Of a stretch of 64,000 nt of DNA, positions 41,602 through 50,129 are shown in pieces. The first letter of the stretch is position 1; every line of letters begins with the position of its first letter. This DNA comes from SIRX01 sp965213905. GTDB lineage: Bacteria > Actinomycetota > Rubrobacteria > Rubrobacterales > Rubrobacteraceae. The stretch covers positions 1,550,001 through 1,614,000 of the forward strand of contig OZ243922.1 in NCBI GenBank assembly GCA_965213905.1, read 5' to 3'. Below the pieces are notes generated by a model. The model saw only the letters and a list, made by a program, of their open reading frames with translations. It searched no databases and was not told the origin of the DNA. Made by a program: the position numbers and the translations under genes.

Positions 41602-43056
41602 GTGAAGAGAACCTCGGAGATGCGCGAGAAGCGGTGGCTGGCACTGGCGCTGTTGTGCGTGGCTCACTTGCTGGGTGTGGTGGACGTCTCCATAGTGAAC
41701 GTTGCGTTGCCCTCGGTGGGGAAGGATTTGGGGTTCTCACCGGAGGATCTGCAGTGGGTGATCAATGCCTACATCCTGGCCTTCGGGGGTTTCCTGCTGT
41801 TGGGTGGACGTATCGCCGACCTGCTGGGCCGCAGGAGGGTGTTCGTGGGCGGGCTCGTTATCTTCTCCATGGCTTCGCTCGCCTGCGGACTGGCACCCTC
41901 AGCGTGGGTGCTGATCGCCGCGAGGGCCGTCCAGGGTCTCGGAGGAGCTATCCTAGTCCCTTCAGCGCTCTCCATAGTCGCCACCACTTTCGAAGGGGCT
42001 GAGCGAAACCGGGCTCTGGGAATCTTCGGTGCTGTTGGAGGCCTCGGGTTTACGGTCGGGGTACTGCTCGGAGGGTTCATTACCGGCTCCTTGGGATGGG
42101 AGTGGGTGTTCTTCGTCAACGTCCCGGTCGGGCTTGTTGCGGCTATATTGGCACCGTTTCTTATTCCCGAGAGCCGCGCCGAGACCGCTCATGTGGGGTC
42201 CCGCTCTTTTGATCTTGCCGGAGCCCTCACCGTAACCGCCGGTCTCGCGATCCTCGTCTACGCCGTGGCGGGCGCCGGGGAGGCAGGTCTGTCGACCGGT
42301 ACTCTGGGACTTCTCGCCTTGGCGGCCGTCTTCTTTAGCGCATTCGTCATCGCAGAGCTTTGGGCAGCCAATCCCCTAGTCCCATTGGGAGTTTTCCGTA
42401 CGAGGACGCTTACGGGGGCAAACGCGGTGGCGGCGTTGGCCGGCGCCGGGGCGACCTCGGTGTTCTTCTTCGTGTCCTTATATCTGCAGCAGGTGCTGGG
42501 CTTCGATCCTCTCGCCACCGGTTTCGCTTTCGTACCGCTCGCCCTGGCGATAGTCGTCGGCGCCAACGTTGCCTCGGGGCTCGTCACCCGCTATGGGGCG
42601 GGGACGGTGCTCACTGGTGGCTTGCTAATCCTCGCCATCTCTTTCTTGTGGCTGGGACAGATTGATGCCGACAGTAGCTACCTCGTAGACGTCCTCTTTC
42701 CTTCTCTACTGGCAGGTTTTGGGGTTGGCTGCTCGGTCGTGCCGGCAACGATCGCGGCCGTTGGAGCATTGCCGGTCGAGAAAGCTGGGCTCGCCTCCGG
42801 CCTGATCACCACCGCCCAGCAAGTTGGTGGCGCTTTGGGCCTGGCGACCCTGGTCGCGATAGCCGCGGCGCGCACCAGCGCGGTCGCTGAGGCAACCAAC
42901 GCTGCGGGCGCTACCGGCACGGAGGAGGCGTTGACCGCAGGCTTCCGGACGGCACTCGTTTCCGGTGCTGCTCTTGCCCTCATTGGGTCGGTCCTCGCAC
43001 TGGTGCTGGTGCGCGGCCTGGGACCGTCCGGGGGCGACCGTGCGGATAAGCCATGA
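41602..43056 (+). CDS. MFS drug efflux transporter, DHA2 (14-span) type
   Basis: A 484-residue proton-coupled exporter. GTG 41602 follows GGAGGGAG eight bases upstream; ATG 41584 would place that ribosome site inside the gene. Motif VVDVSIVNVALPSVGKDLGFS marks the first span and GRIADLLGRRRVF is the MFS motif A; DHA2 members have 14 spans and include EmrB and QacA. A tract of four genes follows that includes an FAD oxidoreductase and a CRP-type regulator. Confidence 0.88.
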   Translation: MKRTSEMREKRWLALALLCVAHLLGVVDVSIVNVALPSVGKDLGFSPEDLQWVINAYILAFGGFLLLGGRIADLLGRRRVFVGGLVIFSMASLACGLAPSAWVLIAARAVQGLGGAILVPSALSIVATTFEGAERNRALGIFGAVGGLGFTVGVLLGGFITGSLGWEWVFFVNVPVGLVAAILAPFLIPESRAETAHVGSRSFDLAGALTVTAGLAILVYAVAGAGEAGLSTGTLGLLALAAVFFSAFVIAELWAANPLVPLGVFRTRTLTGANAVAALAGAGATSVFFFVSLYLQQVLGFDPLATGFAFVPLALAIVVGANVASGLVTRYGAGTVLTGGLLILAISFLWLGQIDADSSYLVDVLFPSLLAGFGVGCSVVPATIAAVGALPVEKAGLASGLITTAQQVGGALGLATLVAIAAARTSAVAEATNAAGATGTEEALTAGFRTALVSGAALALIGSVLALVLVRGLGPSGGDRADKP

Positions 43057-43074
43057 ACCAAGAAGCGGGGTAGC

Positions 43075-43872
43075 GTGAGAACGATCATCCGTAGAGGATT
43101 CACGACAGAAAGGAAATCCAGTTTGGCATCTGCAGAGAAAATAGAGAAGAAGGCAGATAGAAAGCATAGGTCTGCCGGACCGGTAGAACCCTACAACTAC
43201 GACCGGTTTCGCATGGAAGCCTACCGGCTGGAAGAGTTTACTGGCCCAGGCGTTGGCGAACCGGCGCCGGACTTCATCGCCGAAACGCTGGACGGCCGTC
43301 AGCTACGTCTCTCGGAATTCAGGGGCCACCCGGTGGTGCTCGAAACTGGCAGCTACTCGTGCCCCATGTACGTCGGCAACATCGACGCCATGGATCAACT
43401 CGCCCGGCGCTACCCGGAGGTAAAGTTTCTGGTTCTATATGTCCGAGAGGCTCACCCCGGCTCTAAAGTCTCTGCGCACCGCTCTGTAGAAGACAAAGCC
43501 GCTCTCGCCCGAAAGGTCGTTTTCGAAGAGCACGAGGGACGGGAGGTGCTCGTCGACGATCTCGAAGGCAGCGCACACCGGGCCTACGGCAACCTGCCGG
43601 ATATGGTTTACCTGATCGGCGAGGACGGCACGGTCCTATTGCGAGAGCAATGGAACGACCCCGAAATCGTGGAGAAAGCCCTTGGTAGGATCAGGCGTAA
43701 AGAGCCCCTTGACGATCTGAAGCCAGGAGCAAACCGTCCGCCCTCGCTCAGGATTACGCTGCGGGTGCTGCTCCGCTCCGGCCGAGACTCTTTAGGTGAT
43801 TTCCTCCTCCAGTTTCCAAGGATGGTGCTCGCCGAGCTCCGGCAGAGCCTGAATCGGCGAAGGAACAGGTGA
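43075..43872 (+). CDS. Deiodinase/thioredoxin-fold protein
   Basis: A protein of up to 265 residues. VGEPAPDFIAETLDGRQLRLSEFRGHPVVLETGSYSCPMYVGNIDAMDQLARRY and FLVLYVREAHPGSK show the thioredoxin fold of the iodothyronine-deiodinase family (Cys replaces the selenocysteine). Bacterial relatives are uncharacterised, and some act as thiol peroxidases. GTG 43075 is used; TTG 43123 with AAAGGAAA upstream is an alternative. A C-terminal helix (residues 225–265) is basic. Its stop overlaps the Crp gene. Confidence 0.7.
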   Translation: MRTIIRRGFTTERKSSLASAEKIEKKADRKHRSAGPVEPYNYDRFRMEAYRLEEFTGPGVGEPAPDFIAETLDGRQLRLSEFRGHPVVLETGSYSCPMYVGNIDAMDQLARRYPEVKFLVLYVREAHPGSKVSAHRSVEDKAALARKVVFEEHEGREVLVDDLEGSAHRAYGNLPDMVYLIGEDGTVLLREQWNDPEIVEKALGRIRRKEPLDDLKPGANRPPSLRITLRVLLRSGRDSLGDFLLQFPRMVLAELRQSLNRRRNR

Positions 43873-44582
43873 GTGAGGAGCTACTGCAGGCTCTCCGAAG
43901 AGAGCGCATCGCCACCGCAACCCGCCAGTACGCACCAGGTGAGACTATCCTGGAAGAGGGCAGCCGGAAGGGCGGGCTGTTCATAGTGACGCTCGGAGTC
44001 GTCGGGATCTCCACCACTTACGCGGGCCGGAAGGAAGCTACCCTCCGGCTGCTGCAGAAAGGGCAGATGTTCGGATACCCGTTCGTGGAAGATTGTGCTT
44101 TCTCGCGGGTACAGGCCTTTACGGGCTGTGAGATCCTTAGAGTCGCCACCGAGTCCTTGCAGTATCTGGTCCGCCGGCGGCCGGAGGCGGCACTTGAGTT
44201 CGTGACCATGCGTGAGGCGGATCTGCTCTACCAGGAAGAGCTTGTTGGACGTCTCATGCACCGCAAAACCGAAACCAGGTTGGCGAGTTTGCTGCTAGAT
44301 CTCGTCGCCCGCTTCGGCGAGATCTCTGACGAAGGCGAACAGACGATCGGACTCCGGCTGACCCACGAAGAGTTGGCCCGAATGATCGCCGCGACTCGTG
44401 AGGGCGTGACGAACGCCTTAAATCGTTGGAAGAGAGAAGAGGTAGTCAGGTCGAAACAGCAGAGCACGATCATCCTTAATGCCAAAGCACTTGAAGATGT
44501 GGCCTGCGAGAAGACCGTGGCAAGTGCATACATGGATGGACTGGATATATGGACAACTTCTACGAGACAGGAGGCAAGATAG
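43869..44582 (+). CDS. Crp/Fnr-family transcriptional regulator
   Basis: A 237-residue regulator starting at GTG 43869 (GTGA overlap). The cyclic-nucleotide-binding fold spans about 15–120 (YAPGETILEEGSRKGGLFIVTLGVVGI; GQMFGYPFVEDC), and the helix-turn-helix is LTHEELARMIAATREGVTNALNRWKREEVV. It lacks the canonical cAMP-contact RxSxE set, so the ligand is unclear, and no Fnr cysteines are seen. Likely controls this operon. Confidence 0.82.
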   Translation: MSEELLQALRRERIATATRQYAPGETILEEGSRKGGLFIVTLGVVGISTTYAGRKEATLRLLQKGQMFGYPFVEDCAFSRVQAFTGCEILRVATESLQYLVRRRPEAALEFVTMREADLLYQEELVGRLMHRKTETRLASLLLDLVARFGEISDEGEQTIGLRLTHEELARMIAATREGVTNALNRWKREEVVRSKQQSTIILNAKALEDVACEKTVASAYMDGLDIWTTSTRQEAR

Positions 44583-44583
44583 C

Positions 44584-45771
44584 GTGAGAATATTGATTGT
44601 AGGCGGCGGAGTTGCCGGGCTCACCCTGGCGGCGCTTCTCCGGCAGCGGGGCGAGGAGCCCACTGTCATCGAGCGGGCTGAGGAGTACGGACGTGCGGGG
44701 TACCTGATCTCCCTGTGGCCGATGGGCAATCGCGTCCTAAGGGGCCTTGGACTATATGGAGGGTTTGCCGAGCTTGGAGTTCCCCTGAAGGCCCACGTGC
44801 TCCGCGACGGCGCGGGGCGGCTTATACGGGCCTCCGACGTTGGCGCCCGTATGGACCGCTACGGTGAGATCCGCACCCTGGAGCGGGCAGATCTTGTAGA
44901 TCTCTTGCGCTCCCATGACGGCGGCATACCAGTACGGACGGCGCTGACCGTCGAGCACATGCGCCAAGAGCCGCGTGTAGCGCAAGTCATCTTCCTAGAT
45001 GGTTCTGAAGAAGAGTTCGACCTGGTGGTCGGCGCCGACGGCGTAAACTCCGGTGTGAGGAAGCTGCTCTTGGGCGATGTGGAACCTCGCCAAACCGGCT
45101 ATGTTCTCTACTGGTGGTGGGAGGATGCCGGAGAGAGCCCGACCACCGAGATCAACGACTTCTGGGGCGCAAGCAGGCTTCTGGGCCTCTACTCGGGGAA
45201 GAAGAGGATGGCCCGTTACGCGATGCTCCGTGAAGAAGAGGCTCAGGAGAAATCCTCTAACGGTACGGCCGCCCCTAACAGAGAGCAGTCCACTGAAGAG
45301 CTCATTGAGGAACGAAAGGCTCTGCTTCGAGACAGGTTCGCCGGCTTCGGCGGAGATGACGTACGCAAGATCCTTAACCGGCTCGACGGCGCGGGACGCA
45401 TCGAGCGGCTCCCGCTCGCGGACCTTAGATCCTCCAAGTGGCACGACGGTAGGACAGCACTTCTCGGCGACGCCGCGGCTACCGTACTGCCCGTTGCGGG
45501 AGTTGGGGCGTCGCTCGCCATGGAGTCGGCCGCCGTGCTCGCTGATGAGCTCTCCCGGACCGACGCCCGCCACGTGCCCATCGCCCTGAGCCTCTACGAG
45601 CAGCGGCGCCGCAAGAAGACCGAGCGGTTGCAGAATGCCTCGCGTCAGATGATCCGGCTGCCCATGGTCCGCACATCCGCGCTCGCCGCCGGGCGTAACG
45701 CTCTGTTGCGGAGACTGCCGGAGAAGATGGTGGCTGGAGACGCCGGGCAAATGATGGAGCGCCCGATATAA
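44584..45771 (+). CDS. FAD-dependent oxidoreductase (PHBH type)
   Basis: A 395-residue flavoprotein from GTG 44584, with AGGAGG ten bases upstream. The N-terminal RILIVGGGVAGLTLAALLRQRG binds FAD; DLVVGADGVNSGVRK is the DG motif and ALLGDAAATVLPVAGVGA the GD motif. Related to halogenase-like/kynurenine-monooxygenase-type enzymes; a catalytic halogenase WxWxIP was not seen. It is the last gene of an operon with an MFS pump, so detoxification of a small molecule is plausible. Confidence 0.82.
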   Translation: MRILIVGGGVAGLTLAALLRQRGEEPTVIERAEEYGRAGYLISLWPMGNRVLRGLGLYGGFAELGVPLKAHVLRDGAGRLIRASDVGARMDRYGEIRTLERADLVDLLRSHDGGIPVRTALTVEHMRQEPRVAQVIFLDGSEEEFDLVVGADGVNSGVRKLLLGDVEPRQTGYVLYWWWEDAGESPTTEINDFWGASRLLGLYSGKKRMARYAMLREEEAQEKSSNGTAAPNREQSTEELIEERKALLRDRFAGFGGDDVRKILNRLDGAGRIERLPLADLRSSKWHDGRTALLGDAAATVLPVAGVGASLAMESAAVLADELSRTDARHVPIALSLYEQRRRKKTERLQNASRQMIRLPMVRTSALAAGRNALLRRLPEKMVAGDAGQMMERPI

Positions 45772-45802
45772 AGGGAGCGGGAGGTATAGGCAGGGCTGTT
45801 CT

Positions 45803-46096
45803 GTGAAACGAAGTTGGCCTGAAGAAGAGCTGATCGAGCGGTGGACGCTTACGCCCGACGAGTTGCCCCTGCTCGCGAACAAACCCGGGGCAACAAGGCT
45901 CGGGTTTGCAGTTCTACTCAGGTTCTTTGCGGGCGAGGGACGGTTTCCGAGGAGCAAGGGTGAGGTGCCAGGCCAAGTCATCGCATGCATCGGCAACCAG
46001 GTCGGGGTGCCGGTGGATGAGTACCTGAGCTACGATTGGCAGGGGCGGGGTACGGATAGCAGCAGAACCAAAAACAACGATGTTCATAACTCTTAA
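45803..46096 (+). pseudogene. Tn3-family transposase, N-terminal stub (DUF4158)
   Basis: The first 80-odd residues (MKRSWPEEELIERWTLTPDE; LLANKPGATRLGFAVLLRFFAGEGRFPRSKGEVP; VPVDEYLSYDWQGRG) match the start of Tn3-type transposases of about 980 residues. After QGRG the homology ends and the frame continues for about 15 unrelated residues to a stop at 46096. No other part of the transposase or a 38-base inverted repeat was found. The cut point is the border of the recombinase–nuclease block. Confidence 0.82.
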
Positions 46097-46108
46097 CAAT
46101 GATTTGGC
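46080..46108. other. Second copy of the AT-rich motif at a recombinase block border
   Basis: Matches 19591–19619 at 23 of 29 positions, with the ten-base run TCTTAACAAT in common. It lies exactly where the Tn3 transposase stub ends and just outside the 3' end of a tyrosine recombinase gene, which supports its being a recombination site. Confidence 0.42.
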
Positions 46109-46147
46109 GAGTGTGAGTTGATAGCCTCCTCATGCAGTAGGGGACGA

Positions 46148-47176
46148 TCATAGCCCCAGGTACATGGCTGAAGAGTCGGAGGGATCTGCATGGAGGTAGC
46201 GTCCCGTCGTTGCCAGCGATGCGTGCCTGAGGGTCCTCATGATGAGGTCCAGATCCGCGCCTCGTCTCTTGGCATGGGTGGCGTGAGAGTGCCGGAGCCA
46301 ATGTGGAGATACGTCCTTTGAGAGTCCGGCCTTCTTCGCCGCCTTCTTCACTATTCTATTGACCTGAGAGGGATCGAGGTGGCCGCCGCGGGCCGTGTTC
46401 TTTTTCCGGCTGGCGAACACGGGCTCATCTTCACCGGCGAGCACGCCGTCTTTCTTACGTCTGAGGACCAGGATCTCCTCCAGAACACTCGGAGGTAGCA
46501 GGACGAAGCCGGTTTTTCCGCCCTTGCCGAAGGTCGTTATCTGTCCTGAGCCGTCATCCCGCTCCTTTAGATCTCGCCACTTGAGCACGCAGACGTCCTC
46601 GCGCCTGAGGCCCCCGGCATAGATGGTCAGGAGCAGCACCCTATCCCTCTCGTTGCCGGTGCGCTCGACCATGCGGTGGACTTCGGCCTCAGTGAGGATC
46701 CTCTCGGGCAGAATGTTTTTTATGGCCGGGAGTCGCAAGGCGCCGCCGACATTGTAGGGAAGGTAGCCGACCTTGTTGGCGAAGGTAAAGAGACTTTTCA
46801 AGGTGGAAAGCATTCTGGCCGCGGTGGCGGGCGCGACGAGGACGGAGACAAACTCGGCGAACTCTTGCAAGTCCGAGAGGGTAACCGAGGAGAGAGGCTT
46901 GCCGCCGGAGAAGTCGGAGAACTTCTCGAGATCCTGGGCGTACTGACGTTTGGTCTCGGCAGCCTTGTCCCTGAGCCACAGCTCGACTAGCTTCGCATCG
47001 GTCTCCGCGCCGGAGAAGTTGGGCACCGCGCTCCTCCACCCAGGAGGTGCAGCGGGACCGTCGCTAGGGATTCTCCCTAGCGGGCGCTCCGACAAACCGT
47101 TTTCCGGTACGGGCTCGTTCGCTCCAGTCAGCCAGTCCCGGCCTGGTAAACTCGTGCCCTTGCTGCGTTCAATCAT
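46148..47176 (-). CDS. Tyrosine recombinase/integrase, coupled to putative nuclease gene
   Basis: A 342-residue integrase. The core-binding domain is AETKRQYAQDLEKFSDF; the catalytic residues are Arg in YAGGLRREDVCVL, H-x-x-R in HWLRHSHATH, His in LRHASLATTGRYLH and the Tyr in the same motif. Its ATG (47176) overlaps the stop of the upstream large gene by eight bases. Not closely similar to the recombinase at 24241–25278 at the level I can judge. Confidence 0.88.
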   Translation of the reverse strand: MIERSKGTSLPGRDWLTGANEPVPENGLSERPLGRIPSDGPAAPPGWRSAVPNFSGAETDAKLVELWLRDKAAETKRQYAQDLEKFSDFSGGKPLSSVTLSDLQEFAEFVSVLVAPATAARMLSTLKSLFTFANKVGYLPYNVGGALRLPAIKNILPERILTEAEVHRMVERTGNERDRVLLLTIYAGGLRREDVCVLKWRDLKERDDGSGQITTFGKGGKTGFVLLPPSVLEEILVLRRKKDGVLAGEDEPVFASRKKNTARGGHLDPSQVNRIVKKAAKKAGLSKDVSPHWLRHSHATHAKRRGADLDLIMRTLRHASLATTGRYLHADPSDSSAMYLGL

Positions 47177-49130
47177 CTTCTACCTCCCAATCATTCGCCT
47201 CGCAAATTCCGCGCAGCTCTTGCTCAGTGGCAGTGGATAGAAAGCCCTCCAACTCCGCTGGGGACAAGATGCGGGGGACCGCCTTTAGCGTCTCGTCGTA
47301 GGAGCTCGTTGACAGAGGACGTAGCCAGAACTTGGGCTTGAGTGAGGCCACCGGGTCGGTGAACGGTCCACAGAGCACAGGCAGCACGTAGCGGAGGCCT
47401 TCTCCGGCCATGCGGCGTTTGCCTTCCGGGTGATGCAGTAGATAGTCCGTGTATTTCTCGTCTGTTGAGCGTAGCTTCTTTTTGGCAGCCTCCCACCGCC
47501 GCTGCATCGCACGGTACTGTCCCTCGGAGATCTTGAGGTCTAAGTTTCGCGCCCAGGTCTGGATCGCGATTAGTACCTCTCCTCGGCGCAGCACTACGTC
47601 TATTTCCCTGCTCTCGCTACGGCGGTTGAAGAAGAACCTGACGTTTGGGAGTTCCGGATCCTGCCTGTCTCCGACGAACGTGGGCTCGAGGTTGGTAAGG
47701 CTAACCAGCCGGTCCGCCAGTAGGACGTCGAACATCGAGGTCCTCGCAGCGACACTCTTGCCCGGTGAGAAGCGCAACTCGCCCGCGAGGCTCTGGAAGA
47801 ACGGTAGCGTGTTGGTGAAGTCCACCACCCAAACGTCGTGGTCTGGTCCGCCGTGAATCATGTATGGGTAGCCGAGCGTTCTCGGGGAAGCGGCGTCCCG
47901 CTCGCGTCCCCGCTCCGGTGCGGTATCCGGGCTGGTGGAACCGAGGGATTTGCGCTCTTGCCCTGGCACAGCGTCTGGAGAAGAGGACGCGAGTGCGACG
48001 AAGCGCTCCACATTCCGCTCTAGGTCTGCGTCATCGGCGCGGTCCGGGTCGGCATCGGCAAGGTATCCCCGCGCCGCCTCCTTCAGAGGGTCACCGAGCA
48101 GCGAGTCGCGAGGCACCGGCAGCGTTCCGGTGAGAGCTACCCAATCGGCCACGACTGTATCGGAGTCCACAACATCCATCACCAGGTAAGCGAGGCCCCT
48201 GGAGATAGCCCGCAGGTGCTCCGGCGGCATCCCTACGGTGTCCTCGCGCTCGAAGATAGGCCGGAAGCGCTTGCCGTACTCCATCATGGCACCAAGCCAG
48301 AGGGGTACGGGAATGAACAACTCACCGCCTCCGTAAGGCCCACCCGTGACATCTGGGGAGTAACCGTACATTAGGGTGAAGGGCTCTTCGTCCGGCTTGG
48401 CATCCTCCATGGCCCACCAGGCGAGGTCACCGTTCTGACTCCTGTAACGGTGGGCGTAGAGATTGTGCGACGCCCAGATCTCCGGCGAGCCCCACTCGCG
48501 GCCTACTCCCCCTCCCGTCAGGAGTAACAGTCGGGGGTCCGGCAGGTCGTTCTCGTAAGAGACGAGCCGCATAAAATTAAACATCGCGCGGTCTATAACC
48601 CTCCACTGGTGAAAGTTGGCGAACCAGTGGAGCTTGACCGCGTCCCGGAAAATGGAATCGGGTAGCGTCCCGATCGAAATGCCGTCCTGCCCGAGGTTCA
48701 TGTAGTCGTGCTGCAGGCTCCTGGTTCCGCACCGCAGGACCCACCGGTCGGCGTTCTGGACGCGCACCCTGACGGCCGCCATGTCCGCATCTGCGTCCCA
48801 GAGCTGGGGAACGCCGGTGCACAGCCTCGACAAGAAGAGTAGCTGCCTGTAGTCGTAGCGGCCACACAATTCCTCTAGCTCGCGCTCTACACCGGAGATG
48901 ATCTCCTCGAACAGCCGGTTGGCCTCCCAGGACGGGAACTTCGCCTCCGGGATCTCAGCGGACAGGCCGCCCGCGCGATCTATCAGGCCCGAGATCACAT
49001 CGCCGGCCTCGCGTATACCAGGATCGGATTCCGACACGAGCTTATCCCAAACCTCGTTCTCGTGCGCCCGCCTGCCTCCCAACCCGAACAGACTGCCGAG
49101 CCTCCTAAGCACCCGTAGCCTTCGCAACAT
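47169..49130 (-). CDS. Unknown 653-residue protein with PD-(D/E)xK-like C-terminal region
   Basis: No family known to me. Residues 1–330 contain aromatic-rich helices (HWFANFHQWRVIDRAMFNFMRLVSYEN; YAHRYRSQNGDLAWWAM). A low-complexity acidic/Ser-rich linker (about 370–420) leads to TSMFDVLLADRLVSLTNLEP, RRSESREIDVVLRRGEVLIAIQTWARN and LRYVLPVLCGPFTDP. The block E-I-D-V-V-(7)-I-A-I-Q looks like the PD-(D/E)xK active site, but the catalytic Lys position (QTWA) is altered, so it may be degenerate or the alignment wrong. Fused transcriptionally to an integrase, it is a candidate defence or mobilisation protein. Confidence 0.6.
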   Translation of the reverse strand: MLRRLRVLRRLGSLFGLGGRRAHENEVWDKLVSESDPGIREAGDVISGLIDRAGGLSAEIPEAKFPSWEANRLFEEIISGVERELEELCGRYDYRQLLFLSRLCTGVPQLWDADADMAAVRVRVQNADRWVLRCGTRSLQHDYMNLGQDGISIGTLPDSIFRDAVKLHWFANFHQWRVIDRAMFNFMRLVSYENDLPDPRLLLLTGGGVGREWGSPEIWASHNLYAHRYRSQNGDLAWWAMEDAKPDEEPFTLMYGYSPDVTGGPYGGGELFIPVPLWLGAMMEYGKRFRPIFEREDTVGMPPEHLRAISRGLAYLVMDVVDSDTVVADWVALTGTLPVPRDSLLGDPLKEAARGYLADADPDRADDADLERNVERFVALASSSPDAVPGQERKSLGSTSPDTAPERGRERDAASPRTLGYPYMIHGGPDHDVWVVDFTNTLPFFQSLAGELRFSPGKSVAARTSMFDVLLADRLVSLTNLEPTFVGDRQDPELPNVRFFFNRRSESREIDVVLRRGEVLIAIQTWARNLDLKISEGQYRAMQRRWEAAKKKLRSTDEKYTDYLLHHPEGKRRMAGEGLRYVLPVLCGPFTDPVASLKPKFWLRPLSTSSYDETLKAVPRILSPAELEGFLSTATEQELRGICEANDWEVEDD

Positions 49131-49158
49131 CCCGATATTTCAATCCAAGGCTCCTAGT

Positions 49159-49192
49159 TGAATACCAGCAAACGACACTTACCTGGTATTCA
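49159..49192. repeat. Perfect 10-base inverted repeat upstream of the nuclease-like gene
   Basis: TGAATACCAG (49159–49168) and CTGGTATTCA (49183–49192) pair exactly around 14 bases. It lies about 29 bases before the start of the 47169–49130 gene, at the right border of the block. It may be an operator or recombination site. The rest of 49131–49298 shows no gene. Confidence 0.5.
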
Positions 49193-49298
49193 GTATGACG
49201 GAATTTCGGGGTGCGGTCAAGATTGAATCATGGAGTATTGTAGTTGCTTGTTACATGCCGACCCCGGCTTACGGCGCAGGCGCCGCTGAAGGTCGGGT

Positions 49299-49901
49299 TC
49301 ATCTGCCGGCGGCACCTCTGCTGCTCTCTCTAAGCCCGTCCAGCACGACGGCCACGTGACGCCTCCATAACTCGTCTTCCTCTTTTCTGGATGGTGCGTC
49401 TAGCGCAAGCATCATTACACCAGCAAACATGAGCCGCAGATCCTCCGCGGTCACGTCCTTACGTGCCTCACCGTCCTCCTGCGCGCGTTGCAGCAGCTCC
49501 CCAATCAGGTTCTCCACACCTTGCGGCTCAGGAATTCCAACTCGCTCCTCCACAGGCTTCACCGACGGCGGCAAGGATGGCGGAGGTGAGGCAATCCCGC
49601 CGAGCAGGGCTCTGTCCTCCGCCGCGACCGCGACGACCCGCCAGATCATTCCGCATAGCGCCGCCCACGAATCTGGCTCCCCAAGCGCCGACTCGGCTGC
49701 CTCCCTAAGCTCTACCAGGCGCTCAGAAACCAGGGCTTCCAATAACACGTCTTTTGTAGGAAAGTGCCGGTAGAGCGTCCCGACCCCCACCCCGGCCCGG
49801 TGCGCTACTTCCTCCATCCTCGCCTCAGGCCCGAGCTCCCCGAACACCTCACGCGCCGCAGCTAGCACCCGTACCCGATTACGCACCGCATCCGCCCTCA
49901 T
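49299..49901 (-). CDS. TetR-family repressor of the RND operon
   Basis: A 200-residue regulator: VLAAAREVFGELGPEARMEEVAHRAGVGVGTLYRHFPTK is the helix-turn-helix, and the C-terminal part (DVTAEDLRLMFAGVMMLALDAP) is a SCO-type TetR_C domain. It is divergent from the helical-protein/DoxX/RND genes; two near-identical palindromes occupy the shared region. Confidence 0.85.
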   Translation of the reverse strand: MRADAVRNRVRVLAAAREVFGELGPEARMEEVAHRAGVGVGTLYRHFPTKDVLLEALVSERLVELREAAESALGEPDSWAALCGMIWRVVAVAAEDRALLGGIASPPPSLPPSVKPVEERVGIPEPQGVENLIGELLQRAQEDGEARKDVTAEDLRLMFAGVMMLALDAPSRKEEDELWRRHVAVVLDGLRESSRGAAGR

Positions 49902-49935
49902 ATGCCTCCCATCATAGCTTTTTTCATTGTTCTCC

Positions 49936-49989
49936 TTGACAAACGGAATACATGTTCCGTATACTCACACAACCGGAATTTGTATTCCG
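49936..49989 (+). promoter_or_regulatory. Promoter with two palindromic operators
   Basis: TTGACA (49936–49941) and TATACT (49960–49965) are 18 bases apart. The spacer contains CGGAA-TACATG-TTCCG (49944–49959), and CGGAAT-TTGT-ATTCCG (49974–49989) follows the -10. Shared CGGAAT half-sites indicate double binding by the divergent TetR. Confidence 0.75.
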
Positions 49990-50051
49990 ATTGTAGTGTA
50001 AACCGAGAGCGGTGTCGAGGGATCGAGGGTTGGTTTGGCTAAGGAGCAGGT

Positions 50052-50075
50052 GGCACGGTTCCAGAGAACCGTGCC
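50052..50075 (+). promoter_or_regulatory. Perfect 10-base RNA hairpin in the leader of the RND operon
   Basis: GGCACGGTTC-CAGA-GAACCGTGCC pairs over ten bases with a four-base loop, in the transcript leader between the operators and GTG 50130. It is too far from a T-run to be a standard terminator. It could stabilise the mRNA, attenuate transcription, or bind a protein. Confidence 0.5.
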
Positions 50076-50129
50076 GAACGGGCGCTTATCAGGCTGCCGG
50101 GCGGTTTTTGGCCAGAGGGGCAGTCGAAC

